This document shows positions 1-5,808 of a DNA stretch of 5,808 nucleotides, piece after piece. Below the pieces are notes generated by a model, which worked only from the letters and a program-made list of their open reading frames with translations, was not told the origin of the DNA and did no database searches. Source of the stretch: Caulobacteraceae bacterium UBA5005 (GTDB lineage Bacteria > Pseudomonadota > Alphaproteobacteria > Caulobacterales > Caulobacteraceae); the NCBI GenBank assembly GCA_002398405.1, contig DGYN01000105.1, forward strand, positions 1 through 5,808, written 5' to 3'. How positions within the stretch are numbered: position 1 is the stretch's first letter; every line of letters begins with the position of its first letter. The translations under genes were made by a program, and so were the position numbers.

Positions 1-717
1 CCGGCTGAGCTGGCCGCCATGCCCGGTCTGGCAGGCGATGGGCCCATCCATATCCATGTGGCCGAACAGACCAGGGAGGTCGAAGACTGTCTGGCCTGGT
101 CCGGCGCCCGGCCGGTGGAAGCCCTCCTCGCCAACGCCCCGGTCGATCCACGCTGGTGCCTGATCCACTCGACCCATGTGACCGAGGCGGAGTGGCGGGG
201 CGTGATCGAACGGGGCGCCGTCATCGGCCTGTGCCCGATCACAGAGGCCAATCTGGGCGACGGCGTCTTTCCGGCCGCCGCCTATGCGCGGGCGGGCGGG
301 CGGTTCGGCGTGGGGACCGACTCCAATGTGCAGATCGGCGTGGCCGAGGAACTGCGGATGCTGGAATACAGCCAGCGGCTGGCCTTGAGGCGCCGTTCGG
401 TCATGGCGGATGCGGAGCGCTCGACAGGACGCGCCCTGTTCGAAGGCGTGCTGGCGGGCGGGCGCCAGGCCGCGGGCGCGGCGAACGACCTGGTCATCGG
501 CGGATCGGCCGATCTGGTTTGCCTGGATACGCGCGGCGCCGGCTTCCATGGCCGTTCGGGCGACGCCCTGCTGGACAGCTGGATCTTCGGCGCGCCGGCG
601 GGCGCCGTCGCCTCGGTCTGGCGGGCGGGGCGGCAGGTGGTGCGGGACGGGCGGCATGTGGCGCGCGACGCCATCGAGGCACGGTACCGCAAGGCCCTGA
701 ACACGGTGCTGGGATGA
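1..717 (+). CDS. hutF: Formimidoylglutamate deiminase, C-terminal part (5' end outside window)
   Basis: HutF is a zinc-dependent amidohydrolase that deiminates N-formimino-L-glutamate to N-formyl-L-glutamate and ammonia in the five-step histidine degradation route. The frame is open from base 1, so the gene starts upstream; 238 residues remain of a family usually about 450 long. Counting residues from base 1, the sequence shows HIHVAEQ (zinc ligand His19 and catalytic-type Glu22), HSTH (His56), the CPITEANLGDG substrate-loop motif (78-88) and GTDSN (zinc ligand Asp107). As I recall them, the Pseudomonas HutF residues His232, Glu235, His269 and Asp320 have exactly this spacing. The N-terminal HxH zinc pair is expected upstream of the window. 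The ATG at 19 is an internal Met, not the start. The stop overlaps the start of hutC by 4 bp (ATGA, 714-717), so the genes are probably co-transcribed and translationally coupled. An ATZ/TRZ-type deaminase is the only serious alternative, and the hut context argues against it. Confidence 0.93.
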   Translation, partial: PAELAAMPGLAGDGPIHIHVAEQTREVEDCLAWSGARPVEALLANAPVDPRWCLIHSTHVTEAEWRGVIERGAVIGLCPITEANLGDGVFPAAAYARAGGRFGVGTDSNVQIGVAEELRMLEYSQRLALRRRSVMADAERSTGRALFEGVLAGGRQAAGAANDLVIGGSADLVCLDTRGAGFHGRSGDALLDSWIFGAPAGAVASVWRAGRQVVRDGRHVARDAIEARYRKALNTVLG

Positions 718-1436
718 CGCCGGAGCCGCTGCACCGCCGAATCTACGCGGACCTCGAAGGCCGCATCCTCTCGGGCGAGCTGTCGCCGGGCGCACGCATT
801 CCCTTCGAACACGAATTGACCGCCCAGTACGGCTGTTCGCGCGCCACCGTCTCCAAGGCCCTGTCGGAACTGGCGGGCAGGGGACTGGTCACACGGCGGC
901 GTCGCGCGGGCAGCTTCGTGGCCCAGCCCAAGGCCCATGCCGCCTTCCTGGCCATCCCCGATCTGCGGGCCGAGGTGATGGAGCGGGGCCAGGCCTATGG
1001 CTACAGGCTGCTGGACCAGATGGAACGCGATCCGGACGGCGGCGCTGAAATCGAACTCGCCGCCGGCGGTCCGCTGCTGGCCTTGACCTGTCTGCATAGC
1101 GCCGATGCGGTCCCTCTGGCCCTGGAGCATCGACTGATCGCTCTGGCCGTGGCTCCCCAAGCGATAAGGGTGGATTTTCAATCCACTCCGCCTGGAACCT
1201 GGCTTCTGGACTATGAACCCTGGACCGAGGCGGAGAACCGGATCGGCGCCATGGAGGCCGACGCCGTGACCGCGCGTCTGCTGCAGATCAAGCCCGGCGC
1301 GGCCTGTCTGTGTGTCGAAAGGCGGACCTGGCGCGACGGCCAGGGCGTGACGCGGGTTCGTCAGCTGTTCCCTGGGGATCGCTATGATCTGGTCGCGCTT
1401 TTCTCTTCCGCCCACGCCAAGGACCTGAGCCGATGA
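714..1436 (+). CDS. hutC: GntR-family histidine utilisation repressor HutC
   Basis: This 240-residue protein has the usual HutC architecture. A GntR winged helix-turn-helix occupies about residues 5-72 (LHRRIYADLEGRILSGEL, then the recognition-helix region CSRATVSKAL, then the wing RRRRAGSFV), followed by a UTRA effector domain at about 78-234. IPDLRAEV (81-88) at the domain junction and the late UTRA strand ACLCVERRTW (197-206) fit the HutC subfamily. HutC repressors of other bacteria bind hut promoters and release them on binding urocanate; that role is inferred here from family and context. The ATG at 714 lies inside the hutF stop (ATGA) with no clear Shine-Dalgarno, so initiation probably depends on ribosomes finishing hutF. 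The frame stays open upstream to about 156, but that extension only shadows hutF and GntR proteins begin where this start places them. The gene lies between two catabolic genes and is probably autoregulated. I see no convincing HutC operator in the window; it is expected upstream of hutF. Confidence 0.92.
   Translation: MTPEPLHRRIYADLEGRILSGELSPGARIPFEHELTAQYGCSRATVSKALSELAGRGLVTRRRRAGSFVAQPKAHAAFLAIPDLRAEVMERGQAYGYRLLDQMERDPDGGAEIELAAGGPLLALTCLHSADAVPLALEHRLIALAVAPQAIRVDFQSTPPGTWLLDYEPWTEAENRIGAMEADAVTARLLQIKPGAACLCVERRTWRDGQGVTRVRQLFPGDRYDLVALFSSAHAKDLSR
1419..1423 (+). promoter_or_regulatory. Shine-Dalgarno of hutI inside hutC
   Basis: AAGGA lies 9 nt before the hutI ATG, within the last codons of hutC. 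It supports 1433 as the start and gives hutI its own ribosome entry in addition to coupling with the hutC stop. Confidence 0.6.
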
Positions 1437-2683
1437 AGGCCGACCGCCTGCTGATCGACTGTCACGCCGCCACCATGGTTCCGGGCGGGGCCGCCTATGG
1501 GGCCATCCGCGACGCCGCCGTGGTCATCGCCGACGGCCGTATCGCCTGGATCGGACCGCGCGCGGATTTGCCGTCCGTGGAGGCGGTCGAGACGGAGCGG
1601 CTGGGCGGACGCTGGCTCACGCCGGGACTGATCGACTGTCACACGCATCTGGTCTTCGGCGGGGACCGCTCGGGCGAATTCGAACAGAGGCTGGGCGGGG
1701 CCACCTATGAGGAGATCGCCCGCGCCGGCGGCGGGATCGTCGCTTCGGTCAAGGCCACGCGCGCGGCGTCGGAGGACGAACTGTACGCCTCCGCCATGGA
1801 CCGGCTGCAAGGGCTCAAGGCCACGGGCGTAACCACGGTCGAGATCAAGTCGGGCTATGGACTGGATCAGGACAGCGAATTGAAGATGTTGCGGGTCGCC
1901 CGCCGCATCGGCCGGGAAGGCGGGGTTCGCGTGCGCACCACCTATCTGGGTCTGCACGCCGTTCCGCCCGAGCATCGGGCGAACCGCGCCGCCTATGTCG
2001 ATCTGGCCGTCGATCACATCCTGCCGGCCGCACAGGCCGAGGGGCTGGTGGACGCCGTGGACGCCTATTGCGAGCCTATCGCCTTCTCGATCGAGGAGGT
2101 GGCGCGCCTGTTCGACAAGGCCCGCACCCTGGGCCTGCCGGTCAAGCTGCACGCCGATCAGTTGTCGAACGGGGGCGGCGCGGCCTTGGCGGCGCGTTAC
2201 GGCGCCCTGTCGGCCGACCATATAGAGCACGCGACGGAAGATGGGATCAAAGCCATGGCGCGGGCAGGGGTGACGGCGGTTCTGCTGCCCGGCGCCTTCC
2301 TGATGCTGCGCGAAACCCAGGCGCCCCCGGTCGGTCTGTTACGCGCCCATGGCGTTCGCATGGCCGTTGCGACCGACTGCAATCCCGGCACCTCTCCTGT
2401 CGCGTCCATGACCGACGCCCTGAACCTGGCCTGTGTTCAATTTCGCCTGACCCCGGAAGAAGCCCTGGCGGGCGCGACGCGGGAAGCCGCATGGGCCCTG
2501 GGGCTGCAAGATCAGATCGGAACCCTGGCGGTCGGCAAGGTCGCCGACCTGGCGGCCTGGGATGTCCAGCGCCCCGCAGAACTGGCCTATTGGCTGGGCA
2601 AGCCCATGCTGCACGGCCGCTGGAGAGACGGCGTCAGGACAAGCGCCGATCCTGCAAGGATCGACGGTCCGCCTGATCTCTAG
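1433..2683 (+). CDS. hutI: Imidazolonepropionase
   Basis: HutI hydrolyses 4-imidazolone-5-propanoate to N-formimino-L-glutamate, the substrate of HutF, in the cytosol. The 416 residues are the full family length (about 400-420). Visible family features are DCHTHLVFGGDRSGEF (69-83, metal ligands His70 and His72), AGGGI (98-102), KSGYGL (139-144), KLHADQLSN (238-246, metal ligand His240), ADHIEH (261-266) and ATDCNPGTSP (313-322, metal-binding Asp315). The N-terminal beta-sandwich segment with the typical ADGRIAWIG (33-41) and the closing VGKVADLAAWD (367-377) complete the amidohydrolase fold. The start ATG overlaps the hutC stop by 4 bp and has an AAGGA ribosome site 9 nt upstream. All recognised catalytic positions are present, so the gene looks intact. 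It appears to be the last gene of this operon: its TAG stop shares CTAG with the stop of a convergent gene on the other strand. Confidence 0.97.
   Translation: MKADRLLIDCHAATMVPGGAAYGAIRDAAVVIADGRIAWIGPRADLPSVEAVETERLGGRWLTPGLIDCHTHLVFGGDRSGEFEQRLGGATYEEIARAGGGIVASVKATRAASEDELYASAMDRLQGLKATGVTTVEIKSGYGLDQDSELKMLRVARRIGREGGVRVRTTYLGLHAVPPEHRANRAAYVDLAVDHILPAAQAEGLVDAVDAYCEPIAFSIEEVARLFDKARTLGLPVKLHADQLSNGGGAALAARYGALSADHIEHATEDGIKAMARAGVTAVLLPGAFLMLRETQAPPVGLLRAHGVRMAVATDCNPGTSPVASMTDALNLACVQFRLTPEEALAGATREAAWALGLQDQIGTLAVGKVADLAAWDVQRPAELAYWLGKPMLHGRWRDGVRTSADPARIDGPPDL
2647..2663. repeat. Short perfect inverted repeat at the end of hutI
   Basis: CGATCC-TGCAA-GGATCG forms a 6-bp stem with a 5-nt loop, about 20 nt before the hutI stop and 17 nt beyond the stop of the convergent receiver gene. 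There is no U-tract on either strand, so it does not look like a standard intrinsic terminator. It is the only tidy hairpin I see near the convergent ends, and a repeat this short can occur by chance. Confidence 0.3.
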
Positions 2684-3057
2684 ACCTGGGCGACGCCCAT
2701 GACCTTCATCAGGGCGTCTCGAACGGCGGCCTCGGTGAAGGGTTTCTGAATGGTGGTGGCGCCGCGCCACTCTTCCGGCAATCCACCTTCGCCGTAGCCG
2801 GTGGAGAAGACGAAGGGCACGCCGCGCGCCTTCAGCGCCTCGGCGACCGGGAAGACCTGACGGCCGGCGACATTGACGTCCAGCAGGGCGGCGTCGAGAT
2901 CGACAGTGTCGCGCGCCATGGCTTCACCATCGTCGATATTGGACGCGGGGCCGACGGGAATGCACTCCATGTCCTCGAGGATGGTCTCGAGCAACATGGC
3001 GACCAGGGATTCGTCTTCCACCACAAGTATGCGGCGACCGTTTAGAGGTTGGGTCAT
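2680..3057 (-). CDS. Single-domain response regulator (stand-alone receiver, FATGUY-like)
   Basis: The 125-residue protein is a receiver domain with no output domain. It shows the acidic pair Glu14-Asp15 (LVVEDESLVA), the phosphoacceptor Asp60 (AALLDVNVAG), Thr86 in PFVFSTGYGEGG (81-92) and the conserved Lys105 (TIQKPF). FSTGYG closely matches the FATGUY motif of alphaproteobacterial single-domain regulators such as Sphingomonas SdrG, Caulobacter MrrA and Sinorhizobium Sma0114, some of which feed the general stress response or work with HWE kinases. The start ATG (3055-3057) overlaps the kinase stop (TCAT on the + strand), so the pair is probably translationally coupled and the upstream kinase is the likely phosphodonor. 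A weak AGGA lies 10 nt upstream. The downstream target cannot be read from sequence; such proteins usually act by protein contact or phosphate relay, or as a phosphate sink. The stop codon shares CTAG with the hutI stop. Confidence 0.9.
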   Translation of the reverse strand: MTQPLNGRRILVVEDESLVAMLLETILEDMECIPVGPASNIDDGEAMARDTVDLDAALLDVNVAGRQVFPVAEALKARGVPFVFSTGYGEGGLPEEWRGATTIQKPFTEAAVRDALMKVMGVAQV

Positions 3058-4562
3058 GGGGCGGGTGTCCTGTCGAGTGGAACCGTCAGTTCCGCAATCA
3101 ATCCATGGCTGGCGTAGACTAGATCGATCTCCCCCGCCAGATCGTGGCGAATGTTTCGTTCAATCAATCGGCTACCGAAGCCTCTTCTGTCCGGTTGCGT
3201 AACTTTCGGACCGCCTATTTCACGCCAGACAAGCTTCAGCTTTCGATCGCGTTGATCGGCCAAACTCCAGTCGATCAGAACACGCCCATCGGGCGTGGAA
3301 AGGGCTCCGTATTTGGCGGCGTTTGTCGCAAGCTCATGGAAGATCATGCCCAGGGACAGGGCTGTGGCGGGGGGCAGCGCCGTCGCAGGGCCGTTGAGAT
3401 TGATGCGGGTGGGACCGAAGGCTTCGGTTTCGTGTTCCAGGATCGCCCGCAGATCCGCGCCTTCCCAATGGGTTCGCGTCAACAGGTCGTGGGTGTGGGA
3501 CAGGGCCAGTATCCGCGACTGGAAGGTTGCGGCGAAGGTGGCGGGGTCGATGTGGGAACGCGCGGTCTGGATGGCGATCGACTGGACCGTGGCGAGGGTG
3601 TTCTTAACCCGATGGTTCAACTCGTCGATCATCAGCTTCTGGCGCTGGGTCGCCAGGACGTTGGCTGTGACGTCATGGCCCTGAACGAAGATGCCGACCA
3701 CGGCGCCCGCCTCGTCACGGATCGGCTGATAGATGAAGTTGAGATAGAGGGTTTCCAGCGGGCCGCCGGGAGTCCTTTGTAATTTCGCCAGGCTCTCTCG
3801 CCCTTCGTAGGGCTCGCCCGTTTCGAAGACGGTGTCCAGAAACTCGTAATAGCCCTGTCCGACCAGTTCCGGCAGGGCGTCGCGTATGGGCTTGCCCGCG
3901 ATGTCGCGATGGCCGATCAACTGGCTGTAGGCGTCGTTGTGCATCTGGAAACAGTGGTTGCGTCCGGTCAGGATGGCCACGAACCCCGGCGCCTGCATGA
4001 ACATCTCGACCAGACGGTTGCGCTCGCTCTCCAGGCGACGATTGTCCTCCTGAACCGACTGGGCTCGCCGCAGGACCGACCCGCCGATCAGGGCGTCCAG
4101 GGCGGTTGTCGGTTCATCTGTCCGGATCGCCGGCGACAGGTCGGTGATGTCCATGGTGTGCTGAAGAAGCAGCACGACCTCGCCATCAGCGTTCAGGATT
4201 GGCGTATGGGTCGCGCTCCAGATTCGTTCCTCGAACACCTCCTGGTCGTCGGACAATTTGCGCGGCATGGCGTATCGCACGACGGCGAGGTGGTCGCGCT
4301 GGCGGGTGTCGCGCGCCTTTTCGAGGGACGCCCGGACCTGACGCACGTTTTCGGGCGCATCCTCGCCGGGGCCGGCGTCGAAGGTCGTGAACAGGGGACG
4401 GCCCAGGATGTCCTCGCGACGAGCGCCTGTGACCTCGACATAGGCCTGATTGACCTCGGCGATGCGCAGATCCGGCGTAAGCAGAAGATAAGGATTTGGC
4501 GACGCCTCGAAGGCCGCCGCCAAATCGACTACGGAAGCGCCCGGTTTCACTTGTACTGTCAA
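3054..4562 (-). CDS. PAS-PAS HWE-family sensor histidine kinase
   Basis: This 502-residue protein has no membrane segment and should be a cytosolic sensor. A PAS domain spans about 14-140 (SPNPYLLLTPDLRIAEVNQA, ending HTMDITDL). A charged, probably coiled-coil linker follows at about 163-188, then a second PAS domain at about 184-303. The HWE transmitter follows: phosphoacceptor His317 in ELNHRVKNTLATVQSIA, an N-box with the family-defining His409 and Asn414 (FHELATNAAKYGAL), the WxE motif Trp446-Glu448 (LVWREIGGP), and one glycine box GFGSRLIER (461-469). These features place it in the HWE family, not among ordinary HATPase_c kinases. Neither PAS has the LOV flavin-binding NCRFLQ motif, so the signal is unknown and blue light is unlikely. 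The best start is TTG at 4562, with only a weak GGGG ribosome site at 4569-4572. An in-frame stop at 4614-4616 limits extension, and GTG at 4550 is an alternative. The partner is the overlapping receiver gene. Confidence 0.93.
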   Translation of the reverse strand: MTVQVKPGASVVDLAAAFEASPNPYLLLTPDLRIAEVNQAYVEVTGARREDILGRPLFTTFDAGPGEDAPENVRQVRASLEKARDTRQRDHLAVVRYAMPRKLSDDQEVFEERIWSATHTPILNADGEVVLLLQHTMDITDLSPAIRTDEPTTALDALIGGSVLRRAQSVQEDNRRLESERNRLVEMFMQAPGFVAILTGRNHCFQMHNDAYSQLIGHRDIAGKPIRDALPELVGQGYYEFLDTVFETGEPYEGRESLAKLQRTPGGPLETLYLNFIYQPIRDEAGAVVGIFVQGHDVTANVLATQRQKLMIDELNHRVKNTLATVQSIAIQTARSHIDPATFAATFQSRILALSHTHDLLTRTHWEGADLRAILEHETEAFGPTRINLNGPATALPPATALSLGMIFHELATNAAKYGALSTPDGRVLIDWSLADQRDRKLKLVWREIGGPKVTQPDRRGFGSRLIERNIRHDLAGEIDLVYASHGLIAELTVPLDRTPAP

Positions 4563-4588
4563 TCTACACCCCAGCCCAACCGGTGCCG

Positions 4589-4613
4589 AACGCGCGAGGA
4601 GGCAAAGAGTTCG
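4589..4613 (-). promoter_or_regulatory. Candidate EcfG-type stress promoter for the kinase-receiver operon
   Basis: Read leftward, the sequence is CGAAC (4613-4609), a 16-nt spacer, then CGTT (4592-4589). The alphaproteobacterial EcfG/SigT consensus is GGAAC-N16/17-CGTT, so 8 of 9 bases match with a canonical spacer. The mismatch is the first G of the -35 element, which is usually well conserved and lowers confidence. Transcription would begin near 4582, giving a leader of about 20 nt before the TTG start, which is a sensible distance. HWE kinases and FATGUY receivers are known inputs to the EcfG general stress response, so the match makes biological sense, but it remains inference. Confidence 0.4.
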
Positions 4614-4673
4614 CTACCGTACCCAGAATTCGCCTTTCACCTGATCGTCATTGGCGTGTCAGGAGAATTTGCT

Positions 4674-4678
4674 AAGGA
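4674..4678 (+). promoter_or_regulatory. Shine-Dalgarno of the carboxylesterase gene
   Basis: AAGGA lies 6 nt before the ATG at 4685. An in-frame TAA at 4673-4675 overlaps it and blocks any longer N-terminus, so this site fixes the esterase start. Confidence 0.75.
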
Positions 4679-4684
4679 CGGGAC

Positions 4685-5808
4685 ATGACATTTGCCGGCG
4701 CCTTGGCCACCCTCTCCCTCATGATGGCTCAACCGACAGATCAGCCGCCTCCCGAACAGCCGGTCGTCCAGTTGGCTCAGGGCGTGCTGGCCGGGCGGGC
4801 CGACGACACGGTCGCCGCGTTCAAGAACATTCCCTATGCCGCCCCGCCGGTGGCGGAACTGCGCTGGCGGCCGCCGGGCGCGGCCCCGACCTGGGAAGGG
4901 CGGCGCGACGCCTCGACCTATGGGCCGATCTGCATCCAGGCCACGCCGCAGGGCGACCCCGGCGTGGGGCCCTTGCCGATGAGCGAGGACTGCCTGAACC
5001 TGAATGTATGGCGGCCGACCGACGTCGCCGCGTCGCCGGCTCCGGTCATGGTGTGGATCCACGGCGGGGGCCTGGTCAATGGATCGGGCACGGCGGCCCT
5101 GTACGACGGATCCCATCTGGCCCGTCAGGGCATGGTCGTGGTCTCGATGAACTATCGGCTGGGGCGGTTGGGCTTCTTCGACCACCCGGCCCTGGCGGCG
5201 GAACGACCGGCGGACGAGGCGGCGGGCAACTACGGCCTGATGGACGTCATCGCGGCCCTGCAGTGGGTCAGGGCGAACATCGCGGTCTTCGGCGGCGACC
5301 CGGCCAATGTGACGATCTTCGGGGAGTCGGCGGGCGGCGCCATCGTCACCCGGATGATGATTTCGCCGTCGGCGCGGGGCCTGTTCGACCGCGCCATCGT
5401 GCAGTCGGGCCTGGGGCGCGAGTTGCAGACCCCGCTGGACCGGCGCGGCGCCTATGATCTGCCGTCGGCGCGTGAGCGGGGCGAGGTCTGGGCCCACGGT
5501 CATAACCTGTTGACTGCAGCGGATCTGCGCGCTGCGCCGGTCGAGCTGCTGCTGACCCCGGCGCCCGTCTTCGCTAACGGAGATCTGTCCCTGATCGACG
5601 GCCGGATCGTGCCTGAGACCGTGGAAGCGGCCTTCCGGGCCGGGCGGCAGGCGCCTGTGCCGATGGTGATCGGGACCAACAGCGCCGAGTTCTGGTGGAT
5701 GAAGCCGACGGACCGCAACGGCTACGGCATGATCGACGACGACCTGACCTGGCTGGAGCGGGCCACGATCACGGCGGCCTATGGCGGGGGGGCGGGCTTC
5801 GACCCGGG
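4685..5808 (+). CDS. Type-B carboxylesterase/lipase, N-terminal part (3' end outside window)
   Basis: This is an alpha/beta-hydrolase of the carboxylesterase type-B family (para-nitrobenzyl esterase/cholinesterase fold) that hydrolyses carboxylic esters; the substrate cannot be told. The frame is open from ATG 4685 to the window end, giving 374 residues of a family usually about 500-550 long. Visible motifs are FKNIPYA (46-52), SEDCLNLNVW (100-109), the oxyanion-hole WIHGGG (124-129), NYRLGRLGFF (156-165), GNYGLMD (181-187) with LQWVRANIAVFGGDPANVTIFGESAGG ending at 218 (nucleophile Ser215), and GTNSAE (330-335), where Glu335 is the likely triad acid. The catalytic His must lie beyond the window. 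Cys83 and Cys103 match the conserved family disulfide, suggesting an exported protein. The N-terminus is a short hydrophobic stretch (2-15) without the usual Lys/Arg, followed by a Pro/Gln-rich linker, so export is likely but the signal peptide is atypical. The gene diverges from the kinase and no functional link is evident. Confidence 0.93.
   Translation, partial: MTFAGALATLSLMMAQPTDQPPPEQPVVQLAQGVLAGRADDTVAAFKNIPYAAPPVAELRWRPPGAAPTWEGRRDASTYGPICIQATPQGDPGVGPLPMSEDCLNLNVWRPTDVAASPAPVMVWIHGGGLVNGSGTAALYDGSHLARQGMVVVSMNYRLGRLGFFDHPALAAERPADEAAGNYGLMDVIAALQWVRANIAVFGGDPANVTIFGESAGGAIVTRMMISPSARGLFDRAIVQSGLGRELQTPLDRRGAYDLPSARERGEVWAHGHNLLTAADLRAAPVELLLTPAPVFANGDLSLIDGRIVPETVEAAFRAGRQAPVPMVIGTNSAEFWWMKPTDRNGYGMIDDDLTWLERATITAAYGGGAGFDP

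Larger units (their letters stand above)
4563..4684. other. Divergent intergenic region between kinase and carboxylesterase genes
   Basis: These 122 bp are the only intergenic DNA in the window and must carry promoter signals for both divergent genes unless one is leaderless. The contents I can support are an EcfG-like promoter candidate toward the kinase, whose two elements form an inverted repeat, and a Shine-Dalgarno in front of the esterase. I see no convincing sigma-70 pair, riboswitch, terminator or small gene. Confidence 0.7.

Noticed and set aside
156..713. Upstream in-frame extension of hutC to an ATG at 156 (426-residue version)
   Set aside because: The extra region is an Arg/Gly-rich out-of-frame reading of hutF with no domain, and the GntR winged helix begins naturally at 714.
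282..1415. 377-codon open frame on the minus strand opposite hutF and hutC
   Set aside because: Low-complexity, Arg/Pro/Ala-rich product antisense to two well-recognised genes; long antisense frames are common in GC-rich DNA.
1382..2230. 282-codon minus-strand frame opposite hutI
   Set aside because: No recognisable domain, and its sequence is the reverse shadow of conserved hutI codons.
3600..4300. LOV-type blue-light photosensor in the kinase
   Set aside because: Neither PAS domain contains the cysteine-bearing NCRFLQ flavin-binding motif.
4540..4562. TTGACA on the minus strand as a sigma-70 promoter
   Set aside because: No TATAAT-like element lies 16-18 nt downstream, and the hexamer lies within the likely kinase start codons.
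3144..4688. Two plus-strand frames (212 and 259 codons) opposite the histidine kinase
   Set aside because: They mirror the kinase, whose motifs and spacing are unambiguous, and they show no domain of their own.
4651..5457. 268-codon plus-strand frame overlapping the esterase
   Set aside because: It is an alternative frame of the same strand with Gly/Arg-rich composition; the real esterase frame starts at 4685 and runs off the window.
4637..5503. 288-codon minus-strand frame opposite the carboxylesterase
   Set aside because: Arg/His/Gln-rich reverse shadow of the esterase, which shows all family motifs on the plus strand.

Overview
This GC-rich window is almost entirely coding and looks like chromosomal DNA of an alphaproteobacterium. 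The histidine-utilisation genes use the HutF (formiminoglutamate deiminase) route. They sit close to an HWE-family histidine kinase with a FATGUY-like single-domain receiver, a combination typical of Alphaproteobacteria. Caulobacteraceae (Brevundimonas/Caulobacter-like) is my best guess at family level, but it rests on general impression, not on an alignment.

Layout, left to right. Positions 1-2683 (+) hold the end of a hut operon: the C-terminal half of hutF (5' end outside the window), the GntR/UTRA repressor hutC, and a complete imidazolonepropionase gene, hutI. Both junctions are 4-bp ATGA stop/start overlaps, which suggests one translationally coupled transcript. HutI makes formiminoglutamate, HutF deiminates it to formylglutamate, and HutC is the expected urocanate-responsive repressor of the set. 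No other hut genes (hutH, hutU, hutG) are visible here.

Positions 2680-4562 (-) hold a two-gene signalling operon: a cytosolic PAS-PAS-HWE histidine kinase and, overlapping its stop by ATGA, a stand-alone receiver with an FSTGYG motif. This operon ends tail-to-tail with hutI, the two stop codons sharing the tetranucleotide CTAG. There is therefore no intergenic space for a conventional terminator between the two convergent transcripts.

Positions 4563-4684 are the only true intergenic region and a divergent promoter region. They contain an imperfect EcfG-like (general stress sigma factor) promoter candidate reading into the kinase; its two elements also form an inverted repeat that partly fits the same consensus on the other strand. 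Positions 4685-5808 (+) hold the N-terminal 374 codons of a type-B carboxylesterase that runs off the window.

Nothing in the window looks like a mobile element, CRISPR array, RNA gene or an entirely new system. The most interesting part is the HWE-kinase/FATGUY-receiver pair with its possible stress-sigma promoter.
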